DNA from: Sphingobacterium nematocida
GTDB lineage: Bacteria; Bacteroidota; Bacteroidia; Sphingobacteriales; Sphingobacteriaceae
DNA length: 63,440 nucleotides
Assembly: GCF_900168125.1 (NCBI RefSeq)
Contig: NZ_FUZF01000025.1
Location: forward strand, 1 to 63,440
Direction: 5' to 3'
A program made the translations under genes and the position numbers. Below, one piece after another: positions 8,733-17,944 of the stretch (position 1 is the first letter of the stretch; each line of letters begins with the position of its first letter). The notes below the pieces were generated by a model. That model was not told the origin of the DNA, did not search any database, and saw only the letters and a program-made list of their open reading frames with translations.

Positions 8733-9965
8733 CTATTTCTCGGGAACGAATTTAAGCGATACAAGGCGATCGTCTGCAAAAAAAAGGGTTGAAAGTTCAA
8801 ATAGATCGTCCGCTTGTACTTTGTCGATGCTACTTACGACATCGTTCAAAGAGATGACTCGGCCATAATCGATGATATTCTTTGCCTCCGCAATAATCAT
8901 ACTCATTCGACTTTCTTCGGCCAACGCTATCTGCCCCTTAAACTTCTGCTTTGCCCTTGTCAATTGATACGCTGAAATAGGAGCGCTCTTTAACTTATTC
9001 AATTCCTTAAACACAAGTGATACTGCTCGATCTAGCTTTTCTTCATCTGTCCCGAGGTAGATACTAATGCTTCCCGTATCCTTGTACATCGTAAAATTAG
9101 ACTCTATCGTATAAGCAATTCCATACTTCTCTCGTATCCCAAGATTGAGTATAGAACTCATACCATAACCTCCCAACATATTATTCAGTAATAAGAGAGC
9201 CGTTCTTCGCTCATCATACACACCGAATGCTTGCCCACCCAACATATAATGAGCTTGATTAATAGGCTTCTCGATCACTTCATTAATATTGGCTACAGCA
9301 GGAACTACCTGTACTGGCGGGGGCAAAATATTGGCTTTAATCTTTCCAAAGATACGCTCTGCCTGTCGCTTTACCTGTGCCAGGGTGTAATCTCCAGAAA
9401 TAGCGATAACGATCTCCGAAGTATTATAGGTCTCCTCCATAAACTGGATGATGTCTGATTTGGTGATAGACTTCAGATCATCTTCTACACCTAAGATATT
9501 ATGACCAAGCCCTGATCCTTGAAATAGGAGATCTTCAAAATCGTCCATTATCGACTCTTCGGGGCTATCCAAATAGGAAGCGATTTCGTCTAAAATCACA
9601 CCTCTTTCTTTCTCTATCTCTGTTTCTGGAAACGTAGAATGAAATAACACATCTTCAAATAAGTCTAAAGCGCGCTCCAAGTAAGGGTTTAGAAAAGAGG
9701 CATGCAAGCACGTGTATTCCTTGGTTGTATACGCATTCAAATCGCCCCCCACCTGCTCCAATCGATTGAGGATCTGATTTGTCGACCGCTTTTCCGTTCT
9801 TTTAAAAACTAGATGTTCAATAAAATGAGCCATTCCAAACTTACCCTCTTTCTCGTGCCTTGAGCCTGTATTTACCACAATACAGCTATGGGTTATAACT
9901 GACTTTTGAAAATGCAACAAGACGCGTATACCATTATCCAGTTGGATAAGATTGTACTCCTTCAT
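8733..9965 (-). CDS. M16 family zinc metallopeptidase (pitrilysin-like)
   Basis: A 410-residue cytoplasmic M16B-type peptidase with no signal peptide. The inverted zinc motif HxxEH is visible as HFIEH near residue 47, and the downstream Glu ligand is expected in the ERGVILDEIASYLDSPEES segment about 75 residues later. The C-terminal half is the typical inactive M16 domain with the (G)YGMSS-containing segment. Proteins of this size act as processing peptidases resembling the mitochondrial processing peptidase. A candidate promoter box TAGCTTTG lies 24 bases upstream of ATG. The gene stands alone. Confidence 0.93.
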   Translation of the reverse strand: MKEYNLIQLDNGIRVLLHFQKSVITHSCIVVNTGSRHEKEGKFGMAHFIEHLVFKRTEKRSTNQILNRLEQVGGDLNAYTTKEYTCLHASFLNPYLERALDLFEDVLFHSTFPETEIEKERGVILDEIASYLDSPEESIMDDFEDLLFQGSGLGHNILGVEDDLKSITKSDIIQFMEETYNTSEIVIAISGDYTLAQVKRQAERIFGKIKANILPPPVQVVPAVANINEVIEKPINQAHYMLGGQAFGVYDERRTALLLLNNMLGGYGMSSILNLGIREKYGIAYTIESNFTMYKDTGSISIYLGTDEEKLDRAVSLVFKELNKLKSAPISAYQLTRAKQKFKGQIALAEESRMSMIIAEAKNIIDYGRVISLNDVVSSIDKVQADDLFELSTLFFADDRLVSLKFVPEK

Positions 9966-9989
9966 TCAGATGGATTTTAATAATGAATG

Positions 9990-9997
9990 CAAAGCTA
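9990..9997 (-). promoter_or_regulatory. Candidate -7 promoter box of the M16 peptidase gene
   Basis: On the minus strand this reads TAGCTTTG, an exact match to the Bacteroidetes -7 consensus TAnnTTTG, 24 bases before the ATG at 9965. The -33 TTTG is not clear (TTTCTG at about the right distance). Confidence 0.45.
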
Positions 9998-10074
9998 CAC
10001 AATAAAATACAGAAACTGACACCCTCAATCCCTAGAGCTTTCCATTAGAAACAGGCCTTAAAAAGCTGTTAAAA

Positions 10075-10110
10075 AAAATGGCATCCAATTAAAAAAATGG
10101 ATGCCATTTT
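10075..10110 (-). terminator. Intrinsic terminator after the outer-membrane barrel gene
   Basis: A perfect 13-bp inverted repeat (AAAATGGCATCCA / TGGATGCCATTTT) lies 16 bases beyond the stop codon at 10126. On the minus strand it is followed by a run of T, as expected for a factor-independent terminator. Confidence 0.8.
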
Positions 10111-10125
10111 ACTAAAAACGGGAAG

Positions 10126-12963
10126 TTACATTCTTGGCCTACGCATACCACCATGCCCACCACTGTTGTCTTCCAATGGGTTTACCCCAGAAAACTTCTG
10201 TAATCTAAACGTGAAAGTCAACATAAAGTAGCGTGCTAATCTATTCGTGCGACTATCCGTCAAGATATCCCCTACAGTACGATTGATATTTGTCTGCTGA
10301 TTGAGTAAATCGAAACCCTGCAGACGTAATGCCCCTCTTTGATCTTTCATGAATTTTTGTTCAATATAACTATTGATGATAAAGGGGTTTGCATTTGTTC
10401 GATAACCTTTATTAAACTCTTTCGAAATATCCACGCCAAAAATTGTTGTTGGCGTAATATTTACAGAACCGATTAAATTCGGAGTTATCTTACTCGTATT
10501 TGCCTGGTTAAATTCAGACAAATTCGATTTCGTAATATTGTAATTGTAACGAACTCCAGAGTTGATCTCTAGGTTCTCTGAGGGATTGTATCTAAAGAAC
10601 AACATCTGAAAAATATTAGTATTGTTCGTAATTCCTTTATCAAAGTCATTCCCTGTTTCAGTTCTACTGATATAAGAAATGTTCTTATTAAAGGTAACAC
10701 CCCCACCGTACATAATATTATATGTTTTCTCTTTCAATGATCTTCCTAGGTGATAAAAGGAGTTGATTGAATACACCGCATCTCCCTCGTTTTGGTATCC
10801 CACTTCTTGATAAAGGGTCTGTACTGTTTCATTAGGTTGACCTGGATTAGGTTCTTCCACCAAAAATCTTCGGTTCATGGTTACAATTTTATCTTGAGTC
10901 AACTCCGAACGGATCATCGCAAAGAACGTTTTACCTTTTTGGAAATCGCCAGAACGGAAACGTACATTCATCGAATGTCTGAACTCTGGATCCAGCTCCG
11001 GATTACCGATAGTTGTATTTGTTCTATTCGTAGACACCTCAAACGGTAGGATCTGAGACACTCCAGGTTCTGAAGATCTGCCGGAATAATTAACCGTAAT
11101 GTTTGACTGCCGGGAGAATTTATACTCGAACCGTGCGATCGGAATTATATTAAAGTTTGAACGATCAATGACTGCAGACTCAGTCGCACTAAATGCGTTA
11201 CCTTTCAATACAGAGGGCTGTACCGCACCTCCTAATGAATATTTAATTTTATCATTCTCATACAAGAAACTTGCACCAACTTTGTGTGTTGTGAATGCAT
11301 AATCGTAATCATACGAATAATTCAAAACGTTTGACAGCAATGGATTACCTCCTGCATCTTCTGCCTTTTGGCTATTATGGTTATCATAATCATTTGTATT
11401 ATAATCGTAAGTTACCTCCAACTTGCTTTTTGCTCCCAATGGTTCTAAATAAGATACCGATGTTCCCGCATTCCAGCTTTTGTTTTCTACATCACGGAGT
11501 GTTCGCTCATAAATATCCTGAAGCTCCTTATCTTGATTGGAAGGGTCGGAAATGTAGCGCTGAAATACCTGATTAAAATCACTTGTCGTGCGGGCGTTAT
11601 CGTAGTTAAAATTGAAGAATATATTTCTTCCACTTTCGCTCAAACGACGATTATATAATCCAGACAAATTATACCTAGGGGCAGTCGACCCAGAAACCAC
11701 CTCCGTGGTCTGTCTGTTATTCAACAAATCATCAATATAAAAAATTGAGCTCCCTTCATTATTGGTCGAATTATCATTAAAACCGAATTGAGGGGAAAGT
11801 TTAATAAAGTCCTTGTCCGATAATTTCCATTCTATATTGCTCTCAAAACGGTGATTTGCCCGAATATTATTATTGTTCTCCTCTTTTTCTTCGGTTAAAT
11901 TTTGGCCTATGTAGTCTGAAAAAGCGCTCGATATCGTGTTATTATCATCTCTACCAAAGGAATAGCTTCCATCCACTTTTAACTTGTCGCTGAATTCATG
12001 TTTAATATTAACACCGATCGATCCTGTATTTGTGATACCGTCTGAACCACCAAACATGCCTCCTCCGCGTCCGCCACCACCGCCTTGGCGACCTCGAGAA
12101 CCACCACCCATCGAATTAAAGTCAAATAATGGCGCATTCATATTATTCAAATTACCTAACACAGACACCTGTGTCTTATCTATAAACTGAAACCAAGAAC
12201 CTGTAGCCTGGTAACGTTCCTCCGTACCTCCACCGACGCGAAGCATTCCTGCATAACCTTTATTATATTTTGGATCAATCTGAATATCTATAACCTTAGT
12301 TGACTCTCCCGATTTATTACCAGTCAAGTTGGCCATGTCACCAAAATCATCAACCACCTTAATCTTTTCAATAATATTGGCTGGCAAGTTTTGTGTTGCG
12401 GTCTTTACATCACCTCCGAAAAAGTCCTTGCCATTAATACGGACGCGAGTCACCTGTTCACCCTGTGCCGTCACGGTACCATCTTTATCGACTTCTACAC
12501 CCTGCAACTTCTTAAGAGCATCTTCAGCAACAGACCCTTCTCTCAATTTAAGGTCCCTGGTAGAGTACTCCACCGTATCCCCTTTCACTTGCACGGTGAT
12601 AACCCCATTCACCACCACCTCTTCCAACATATTGGGAATACCCTGCAAAATAATATTAGGCACCAACATTCTATTATCTTGCACAGCAGCAAAAGTATAT
12701 CCTTTCTCAAAAGGCTCAAACCCAAGACTTGAGACTCTAATTTTAAAAGGCTTATCGCTTGCATTGTTGAATGTATAGATCCCTCCTACAGAAGAACTTG
12801 TTTTTAATGTGTCTGTACCGACAATATACTGTACCGATGCGCCAGCGATAGGTCTAGATAGGGAGTCTCTTAAAAAACCCTGAACGACCTTCGTGGACTG
12901 TGCCTGAGCCGAAAAACAAATAAATAGGGCGGCTACCGCTACCCACCTCTTTAAAAAAATCAT
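10126..12963 (-). CDS. TonB-receptor-like outer membrane beta-barrel protein
   Basis: A 945-residue outer-membrane protein. Residues 1-22 form a signal peptide ending in AQAQ. Residues about 25-105 are a carboxypeptidase-regulatory-like (beta-sandwich) domain. A plug-like segment follows near 115-215, containing VTRVRINGKDFFGGDVKT, and then a long beta-barrel of the OMP_b-brl_3 type. A glycine/arginine-rich loop (GGGSRGRQGGGGGRGGG) lies near residue 285, and the C-terminus is also Gly/Arg rich. Such proteins are TonB-dependent-receptor relatives whose ligands are unknown. The gene is 13 bases downstream of a secreted protein gene and ends at a strong terminator, so the two probably form an operon. 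Confidence 0.9.
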   Translation of the reverse strand: MIFLKRWVAVAALFICFSAQAQSTKVVQGFLRDSLSRPIAGASVQYIVGTDTLKTSSSVGGIYTFNNASDKPFKIRVSSLGFEPFEKGYTFAAVQDNRMLVPNIILQGIPNMLEEVVVNGVITVQVKGDTVEYSTRDLKLREGSVAEDALKKLQGVEVDKDGTVTAQGEQVTRVRINGKDFFGGDVKTATQNLPANIIEKIKVVDDFGDMANLTGNKSGESTKVIDIQIDPKYNKGYAGMLRVGGGTEERYQATGSWFQFIDKTQVSVLGNLNNMNAPLFDFNSMGGGSRGRQGGGGGRGGGMFGGSDGITNTGSIGVNIKHEFSDKLKVDGSYSFGRDDNNTISSAFSDYIGQNLTEEKEENNNNIRANHRFESNIEWKLSDKDFIKLSPQFGFNDNSTNNEGSSIFYIDDLLNNRQTTEVVSGSTAPRYNLSGLYNRRLSESGRNIFFNFNYDNARTTSDFNQVFQRYISDPSNQDKELQDIYERTLRDVENKSWNAGTSVSYLEPLGAKSKLEVTYDYNTNDYDNHNSQKAEDAGGNPLLSNVLNYSYDYDYAFTTHKVGASFLYENDKIKYSLGGAVQPSVLKGNAFSATESAVIDRSNFNIIPIARFEYKFSRQSNITVNYSGRSSEPGVSQILPFEVSTNRTNTTIGNPELDPEFRHSMNVRFRSGDFQKGKTFFAMIRSELTQDKIVTMNRRFLVEEPNPGQPNETVQTLYQEVGYQNEGDAVYSINSFYHLGRSLKEKTYNIMYGGGVTFNKNISYISRTETGNDFDKGITNNTNIFQMLFFRYNPSENLEINSGVRYNYNITKSNLSEFNQANTSKITPNLIGSVNITPTTIFGVDISKEFNKGYRTNANPFIINSYIEQKFMKDQRGALRLQGFDLLNQQTNINRTVGDILTDSRTNRLARYFMLTFTFRLQKFSGVNPLEDNSGGHGGMRRPRM

Positions 12964-12976
12964 ATATATTATCTCT

Positions 12977-13702
12977 CTATTTTATATTTCCAAAGAACCA
13001 AACCGCCGTCTCTTCTTTATAGGGGTTCTTGACTGTTGGCTTAGGACTAGCACCATAGATCCTAACATTGTTGGAACTTGGGGTAGCATCGACCACTTTC
13101 TTCATTTGAAAAAACTGGGTATTCACGCCTACCTGAATCGCAATGCGATCACTTTCAAATTTTATTAAATCCAACGGCACCTCAGATTCACACAGTAAAA
13201 TATCACCTTCAAACTGAGCCTTAGCGCGTATTCCGTAAGAATTGTCAAACGATAGAAGGCCATCTACAACTTTACTAAAACCCGAAATTTGGTACCCACG
13301 TACACTTTTCAACAGTTCTGCCTTTATATTATTTCTGTCGAGATCTTCATCCTGACTTAAGGCTCTGAGTCGTTCTCGATCTACAGATGGATATAATAGC
13401 TTTGCTCCCTCCTTTTTCTTCTCGTTGTGACTTAAATTTACAAAAATACCGTTCCGTAGCGCCTCTCGTTGCAACATCTCGTCTTTAATTCGGACAGCGA
13501 CATAAATTTTTCCTCCTTGAACCGCAACACCAAAAGACCACAAATCACTGTTAGCATTATACAATTTATCACCCCATTCTGTCAACTGCCCATCAAGAAC
13601 AATATTATCTACCTGCTGAAATAGATACTCTTGTTTCTTTTTCTTTTGAGCAAATAGAAAAAGAGGACAACAAAAGAGAAAAAGGATATAAAGTTTATTC
13701 AT
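12977..13702 (-). CDS. Secreted protein with a CBM9-like beta-sandwich domain
   Basis: A 241-residue protein with a signal peptide (NKLYILFLFCCPLFLFAQ). It is followed by DGQLTEWGD and a segment resembling carbohydrate-binding-module-9-type domains, which share the D-G-x-L-x-EW start and an IYVAVRIKD strand. I infer fold similarity only; no sugar-binding residues were verified. The ATG at 13702 is preferred to an in-frame TTG two codons upstream because it begins a textbook signal peptide. It precedes the outer-membrane barrel gene by 13 bases and is likely its partner. Confidence 0.75.
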   Translation of the reverse strand: MNKLYILFLFCCPLFLFAQKKKKQEYLFQQVDNIVLDGQLTEWGDKLYNANSDLWSFGVAVQGGKIYVAVRIKDEMLQREALRNGIFVNLSHNEKKKEGAKLLYPSVDRERLRALSQDEDLDRNNIKAELLKSVRGYQISGFSKVVDGLLSFDNSYGIRAKAQFEGDILLCESEVPLDLIKFESDRIAIQVGVNTQFFQMKKVVDATPSSNNVRIYGASPKPTVKNPYKEETAVWFFGNIK

Positions 13703-13843
13703 CAGCAATTAATGTTTACTTTTACACAACAAAGAGCCTTAAAATTTTTTAAATCGTCAACATCACTACAAAAAAATGAATAACTAGTGTAAATAAGTGT
13801 TAACATGACGATATCACAGATAAGTTACACAGACAATCAACCC

Positions 13844-14443
13844 ATGCTTTTATCCCAATATCAAAACGAATTCATAGAAGCCGGCTGCGATGAAGCTGGC
13901 AGAGGCTGTCTTGCGGGACCTGTTTTTGCCGCGGCAGTTATCTTTCCAAAGGATTACTATAATCCTATACTGAACGACTCAAAAAAACTATCTGAAAAGA
14001 AAAGGAATGAATTGCGTCCAATAATAGAAAAGGAAGCTTTGGCTTTTGCTGTAGGTATCATAACTCCGCAGGAGATTGATAAAATAAACATACATAACGC
14101 GTCTTACAAAGCAATGCATCTTGCTATTGACGCACTGCAAGTTGCTCCTGAATTTTTGATTATAGATGGAAATAAATTTATTCCTTACCAAACGCTACCT
14201 CACGCCTGCATTGTAAAAGGGGATGGTAAATACCTCGCCATAGCAGCGGCATCGATATTAGCAAAGACATATAGGGATGAATACATGGATAGTATAGCGG
14301 GCGAATTTCCGCAGTATGAATGGAAGTCTAATAAAGGTTACCCTACTATTGTACACCGCAAAGCAGTATTAGCACATGGTCATACAATTCACCACAGAAA
14401 AACCTTTCGCGTTACCGACCCTCAATTAAAACTTGAGCTTTAA
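13844..14443 (+). CDS. rnhB: Ribonuclease HII
   Basis: RNase HII cleaves the RNA strand of RNA-DNA hybrids and removes misincorporated ribonucleotides. The N-terminal signature EAGCDEAGRGCLAGPVFAAA holds the first catalytic Asp-Glu pair (DEAGRG); another Asp lies in NDSKKLSEKKR, and the fourth acid is expected in the SILAKTYRDEYM region. The protein has about 199 residues from the ATG at 13844 (LLSQYQNEFIEAG). An ATG thirteen codons upstream at 13805 would also work; I prefer the shorter form because family members usually begin a few residues before the catalytic motif. It ends at a shared bidirectional terminator. Confidence 0.93.
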   Translation: MLLSQYQNEFIEAGCDEAGRGCLAGPVFAAAVIFPKDYYNPILNDSKKLSEKKRNELRPIIEKEALAFAVGIITPQEIDKINIHNASYKAMHLAIDALQVAPEFLIIDGNKFIPYQTLPHACIVKGDGKYLAIAAASILAKTYRDEYMDSIAGEFPQYEWKSNKGYPTIVHRKAVLAHGHTIHHRKTFRVTDPQLKLEL

Positions 14444-14465
14444 AGAACAACGGTTAGGTATATAT

Positions 14466-14502
14466 AAAACGGGCTACTTAAAAGATTAAGTAGCCCGTTT
14501 TA
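14466..14502. terminator. Bidirectional terminator between rnhB and the YfhO-like gene
   Basis: Ten-bp arms GGGCTACTTA and TAAGTAGCCC (14471-14480 and 14487-14496) are flanked by A-rich sequence on the left and T-rich on the right. The hairpin can therefore terminate the convergent transcripts on both strands. Confidence 0.85.
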
Positions 14503-14518
14503 TATTAGGTCATTGCTG

Positions 14519-16975
14519 TTAGGCCTTTTTCCTTCTGTATGAGATAAAAATCGCTCCGCCCAAACCTAGTACCAAAACGATGGAACCGATTAAAGAAACG
14601 ATACTTGATATTTTCATCGTCTGCGGGTCAAAAACAAACTCTACCTTATGATTACCTCCCGGTAGTTGTAATCCTCTTAAAAGGTAGTCAGTCCGTATAA
14701 TAGGTACCTCTTCTCCATCAACATAAGCTTTCCAACCCTTGTCGTAATATACTTCTGAGAAAACAGCGAAAACATCGTTTGGAGCCGTATACTCATATTG
14801 CAACTTGTCTGGATGATAAGAGGTCAACTTAATATCTGCATTATTTGGACGACCTAAGCGAGCCGCATTTACTTTTCCTTTATACTCGTCATGAACAAAT
14901 GCTTCTTTTGCTGGATCAAAACTACTGATCGCCTGCATTTCCTGCGCATTGTCTTTGACAAAAGTTACCTTATCTACAAACCATGCATTTCCTGCTGCGG
15001 TAGATCTGCGTTGGATTCGTTCTGCTCCGTTATTAGGATCACGGGTGATTACATAGCGGACATTAAACATATCCAAGACATCTTCATTAATAGCTCCATT
15101 GAACTGGTGCTCCAACAACTCTTGAAAACGCATCAGCTTAGCCGCATGATACCCTCCTAAACTTTTATGAAAATAAGAAGCTTTTGCATCAGAAAATGGA
15201 TTTGTGGTCAAATCAAGAACGCGGTAATGTGGATCCTTATCCATACGAATCAACTGATCTACTTCGCGTTCTTGTATAGGATTTTTTGTCAAACTTTTGT
15301 CCACAAAAGTTTCGTTATTCAAATAGCGTTTGTCCACAGACCAAAGATCCAATAGCGTGATCAGACCTATTCCAATTACTAAAATATTTGCAGAGACCTT
15401 CTTTTTAACAAAAAACCAAACTAAAGCAAATACAACAAGCACAATGCCCAAAGAACGCCAAGCATCTGCCGAAGCTAAATCTGCCCTATCTTTTATAAGC
15501 TCTGCTGATAATTGATTTGCAAGATTTGCATCACCAAACTCTCTCGTCAACATACTGATAAACTCTTGATTTGTTGACGGCTTGAAGGCTAGAATATTAG
15601 GCATTAAGGCAACCACGACACAGATGCCTGCAATTATTCCGAAACTATAAAGCACTTTCTTGTCCAATTGAACAATATCACTGCCTTTATTTATCAGTTC
15701 ATGGACAGCCATAACTGCTAGCACAGGTATCAGGATAGATGGAATAATCAGAATAGACTCAGGAGCCCTAAATTTATTATACAATGGGGCATAATCAAAG
15801 AAAATATCTGAAACGAGCGGGAAGTTGCTTCCTAAAGCTAACAATACCGTCAGTCCTATAGCAGCAAGAATCCACCATTTTAATCGATCTCTAACAATAA
15901 AGATCCCTAGGACAAATAGAAAAATAATCCCAGCTCCGAAATACCAAGGACCGGAAGTAATCGACTTCTCTCCCCAATAAGCAGGAAGGCTCTGCGCCAT
16001 CTGCAGGGCTTGATTTTGAGGCGCTCCTAAGCCCGTAAAAAACTTAACCACATGCGAATCTTCGCCTAAAACACCTTGGGTTTTTCCTCCGTAAGCATTT
16101 GGAATCAAAAATGTTAAATTTTCGCCTACTCCCTGACTCCAAGCATAAGCGTAATCTTTATCCAATCCCCCACTTTTATTCCCTTCATCTACCTTCACTA
16201 TATTGGCCTTGCCCCGCGTAGTCAACTTGCTATACTCATAGGTTGGAAACAATACGGAAGCGTTGACCGCTACTGCAACCAATACTGCCCCTATCTGCAA
16301 TGCTGTAGCTTTCGCAAATGCAGGAACGCGTTTTTCTCGAATCGCATAATAAAGCTCAAACCCCACGTAAACCAATAATGCAATGAAAAGATAATAGGTC
16401 ATCTGCACGTGGTTAGTTCGAATCTCCAATGCAAGAAAGACTGCTAACAAAATCGGCCCCCACAGCTTATTACCCCGATAACAGAGTATAACGGCTCCGA
16501 TTATGGGAGCCAAATAGGCTATAGCATAAGCTTTATTAACGTGCCCTGCCTCAATGTAAATAAAATTGTAGGATGAAAAAGTAATAGCTATAGCTCCTAC
16601 CGCAGCCAGCCAAGGCTTAATGCGGAGAACGGAAAGCAAGAAATAACTTCCCAAAAGATAAATCAAAATAACATCTGCCGGCAAAGGGAAGAATGTTGTC
16701 AAGATTCGATTAACATAACTTGTTATATTCGTGGTGTGCTCATACCAAATCTGGTAAGTTGGCATCCCGCCAAACATCGAGTTGGTCCATTGAGGCGCAT
16801 GACCGTCCTTAGCTCTATAGTCGAAAAGCTCCTTCTGGCTACCCATCGCCTGCATCACATCGTGTTGGGACAATGCCTTGCCTTGCCAAACCGGCGAAAA
16901 GTAAAAAAACACTAATACAAAGAAGATCGCAACAACAATTAGATGCGAAGAATTCTCTTTAAACCAATTTTTCAT
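14519..16975 (-). CDS. YfhO family membrane protein
   Basis: An 818-residue polytopic membrane protein with about a dozen helices, plus large extracytoplasmic loops and a long soluble region near the C-terminus before a final helix. YfhO members resemble GT-C type glycosyltransferases, and in Firmicutes YfhO is linked to lipoteichoic acid glycosylation; in Bacteroidota the substrate is unknown. Early segments FSPVWQGKALSQHDVMQ and WTNSMFGGMPTYQI match the family's N-terminal loop. The ATG at 16975 is preferred to an in-frame TTG one codon earlier. A candidate promoter lies at 17002-17031. Confidence 0.88.
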   Translation of the reverse strand: MKNWFKENSSHLIVVAIFFVLVFFYFSPVWQGKALSQHDVMQAMGSQKELFDYRAKDGHAPQWTNSMFGGMPTYQIWYEHTTNITSYVNRILTTFFPLPADVILIYLLGSYFLLSVLRIKPWLAAVGAIAITFSSYNFIYIEAGHVNKAYAIAYLAPIIGAVILCYRGNKLWGPILLAVFLALEIRTNHVQMTYYLFIALLVYVGFELYYAIREKRVPAFAKATALQIGAVLVAVAVNASVLFPTYEYSKLTTRGKANIVKVDEGNKSGGLDKDYAYAWSQGVGENLTFLIPNAYGGKTQGVLGEDSHVVKFFTGLGAPQNQALQMAQSLPAYWGEKSITSGPWYFGAGIIFLFVLGIFIVRDRLKWWILAAIGLTVLLALGSNFPLVSDIFFDYAPLYNKFRAPESILIIPSILIPVLAVMAVHELINKGSDIVQLDKKVLYSFGIIAGICVVVALMPNILAFKPSTNQEFISMLTREFGDANLANQLSAELIKDRADLASADAWRSLGIVLVVFALVWFFVKKKVSANILVIGIGLITLLDLWSVDKRYLNNETFVDKSLTKNPIQEREVDQLIRMDKDPHYRVLDLTTNPFSDAKASYFHKSLGGYHAAKLMRFQELLEHQFNGAINEDVLDMFNVRYVITRDPNNGAERIQRRSTAAGNAWFVDKVTFVKDNAQEMQAISSFDPAKEAFVHDEYKGKVNAARLGRPNNADIKLTSYHPDKLQYEYTAPNDVFAVFSEVYYDKGWKAYVDGEEVPIIRTDYLLRGLQLPGGNHKVEFVFDPQTMKISSIVSLIGSIVLVLGLGGAIFISYRRKKA

Positions 16976-17001
16976 CAAACAATTTTTTCTTTTAAAGGTA
17001 A

Positions 17002-17031
17002 CGAAGGTATCACGAGCATTTTTATCATCAA
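17002..17031 (-). promoter_or_regulatory. Candidate promoter of the YfhO-like gene
   Basis: On the minus strand a TTG (17029-17031) is followed after 19 bases by TACCTTCG (17002-17009). This is the spacing of the Bacteroidetes promoter TTG-N19-21-TAnnTTTG, with one mismatch in the -7 box. Confidence 0.4.
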
Positions 17032-17126
17032 TCTCACCGTATCTTCACGGATAAGTTAGCGGTTAATGCCTTTTATTAAAGCCCAAATATAAAATTGATT
17101 TTAGTAATATCCTATGGACTTTTGGA

Positions 17127-17813
17127 TTAGTTTCCTTTTTCGATCAATTTTTTAATATCAGAAAGTTCTCCAAATAAAACAAGGAGATCATTCTCCCGGA
17201 GTACCGTGTCGGACTTGGCTATGCCAGACGCCTCTTTGCTTTGCACGGTTTTTCCCTTGGAAACGGCGCCAGTGAGGGTAACGGTCGTCAATACGATAAC
17301 CTTATATCTATTTGTAAGGTCAGCATCTTTGAGCGTCATCCCAACATATTTGGACGGAACTTTCGTCTCTATGATGCTATATCTATCAGAAACCTTGAAC
17401 GAATCAACAATATCGATATTATCCAACCGCATGGCCAGACGCTCTGCAGCTTCTTCTTCAGGCATGATATATTCATCGATCTGCATGGCCTCCATAACCG
17501 TTTTTTGAAGATCAGACACAACCCGTCCAATGATGCGTTTTACACCGAGCTGTTTGACCAAAGCCGTGGTTAATAAGGAAGCTCCCTCGTCTTCGCCAAT
17601 AGCTATAATCACCGCATCACTATCTTTTAAAGGTAAAGACGAAACGGCCTCTCGATCGGTCGTGTCTAGACAAACCGTATGCGTGATCTTATCCTTTAGC
17701 TGCTCCACAATCTGTATCTTCAAATCGGCACCAATGACTTCATGGCCTAACTCGGTAAGATGTATGCCCAATGAACGTCCAAAATGTCCTAATCCCAAAA
17801 CAATATATTTCAT
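17127..17813 (-). CDS. TrkA/KtrA-type potassium uptake regulatory protein
   Basis: A 228-residue cytoplasmic protein with an RCK_N Rossmann domain (residues 1-130: VLGLGHFGRSLG nucleotide loop, and Asp of a GADLK motif at the end of the second strand). It is followed by an RCK_C domain (about 140-225). It binds NAD(H) or ATP and gates the TrkH-type channel encoded just upstream (17945-19732). The single-RCK length fits a KtrA-like subunit rather than the double TrkA of Escherichia coli. The leader contains a 20-bp palindrome (17829-17848) that recurs in front of another gene. Confidence 0.92.
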   Translation of the reverse strand: MKYIVLGLGHFGRSLGIHLTELGHEVIGADLKIQIVEQLKDKITHTVCLDTTDREAVSSLPLKDSDAVIIAIGEDEGASLLTTALVKQLGVKRIIGRVVSDLQKTVMEAMQIDEYIMPEEEAAERLAMRLDNIDIVDSFKVSDRYSIIETKVPSKYVGMTLKDADLTNRYKVIVLTTVTLTGAVSKGKTVQSKEASGIAKSDTVLRENDLLVLFGELSDIKKLIEKGN

Positions 17814-17828
17814 ATATAATTATTTCAT

Positions 17829-17848
17829 GATCCGCCAGCTGGCGGATC
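17829..17848. repeat. Perfect 20-bp palindrome, copy 1
   Basis: GATCCGCCAGCTGGCGGATC is fully self-complementary and lies 15 bases upstream of the TrkA-type ATG. It recurs with one central change at 25602-25621. Flanking bases on the gene side (cat, then taattatat, then ATGAAATAT) are also shared with that second site. Confidence 0.85.
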
Positions 17849-17944
17849 GGTTTATCTTTTATCTGTCATTAACTTGCCCCGACTGGTTAGGGATAGAATA
17901 TCCAAACCGAGTGTAACGGACGCACGAATTGTTATTTTTTAACT

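Noticed and set aside
13805..13843. Thirteen-residue N-terminal extension of RNase HII
   Set aside because: Possible, but RNase HII normally begins only a few residues before the EAGCDEAGRG motif, so the ATG at 13844 is favoured.
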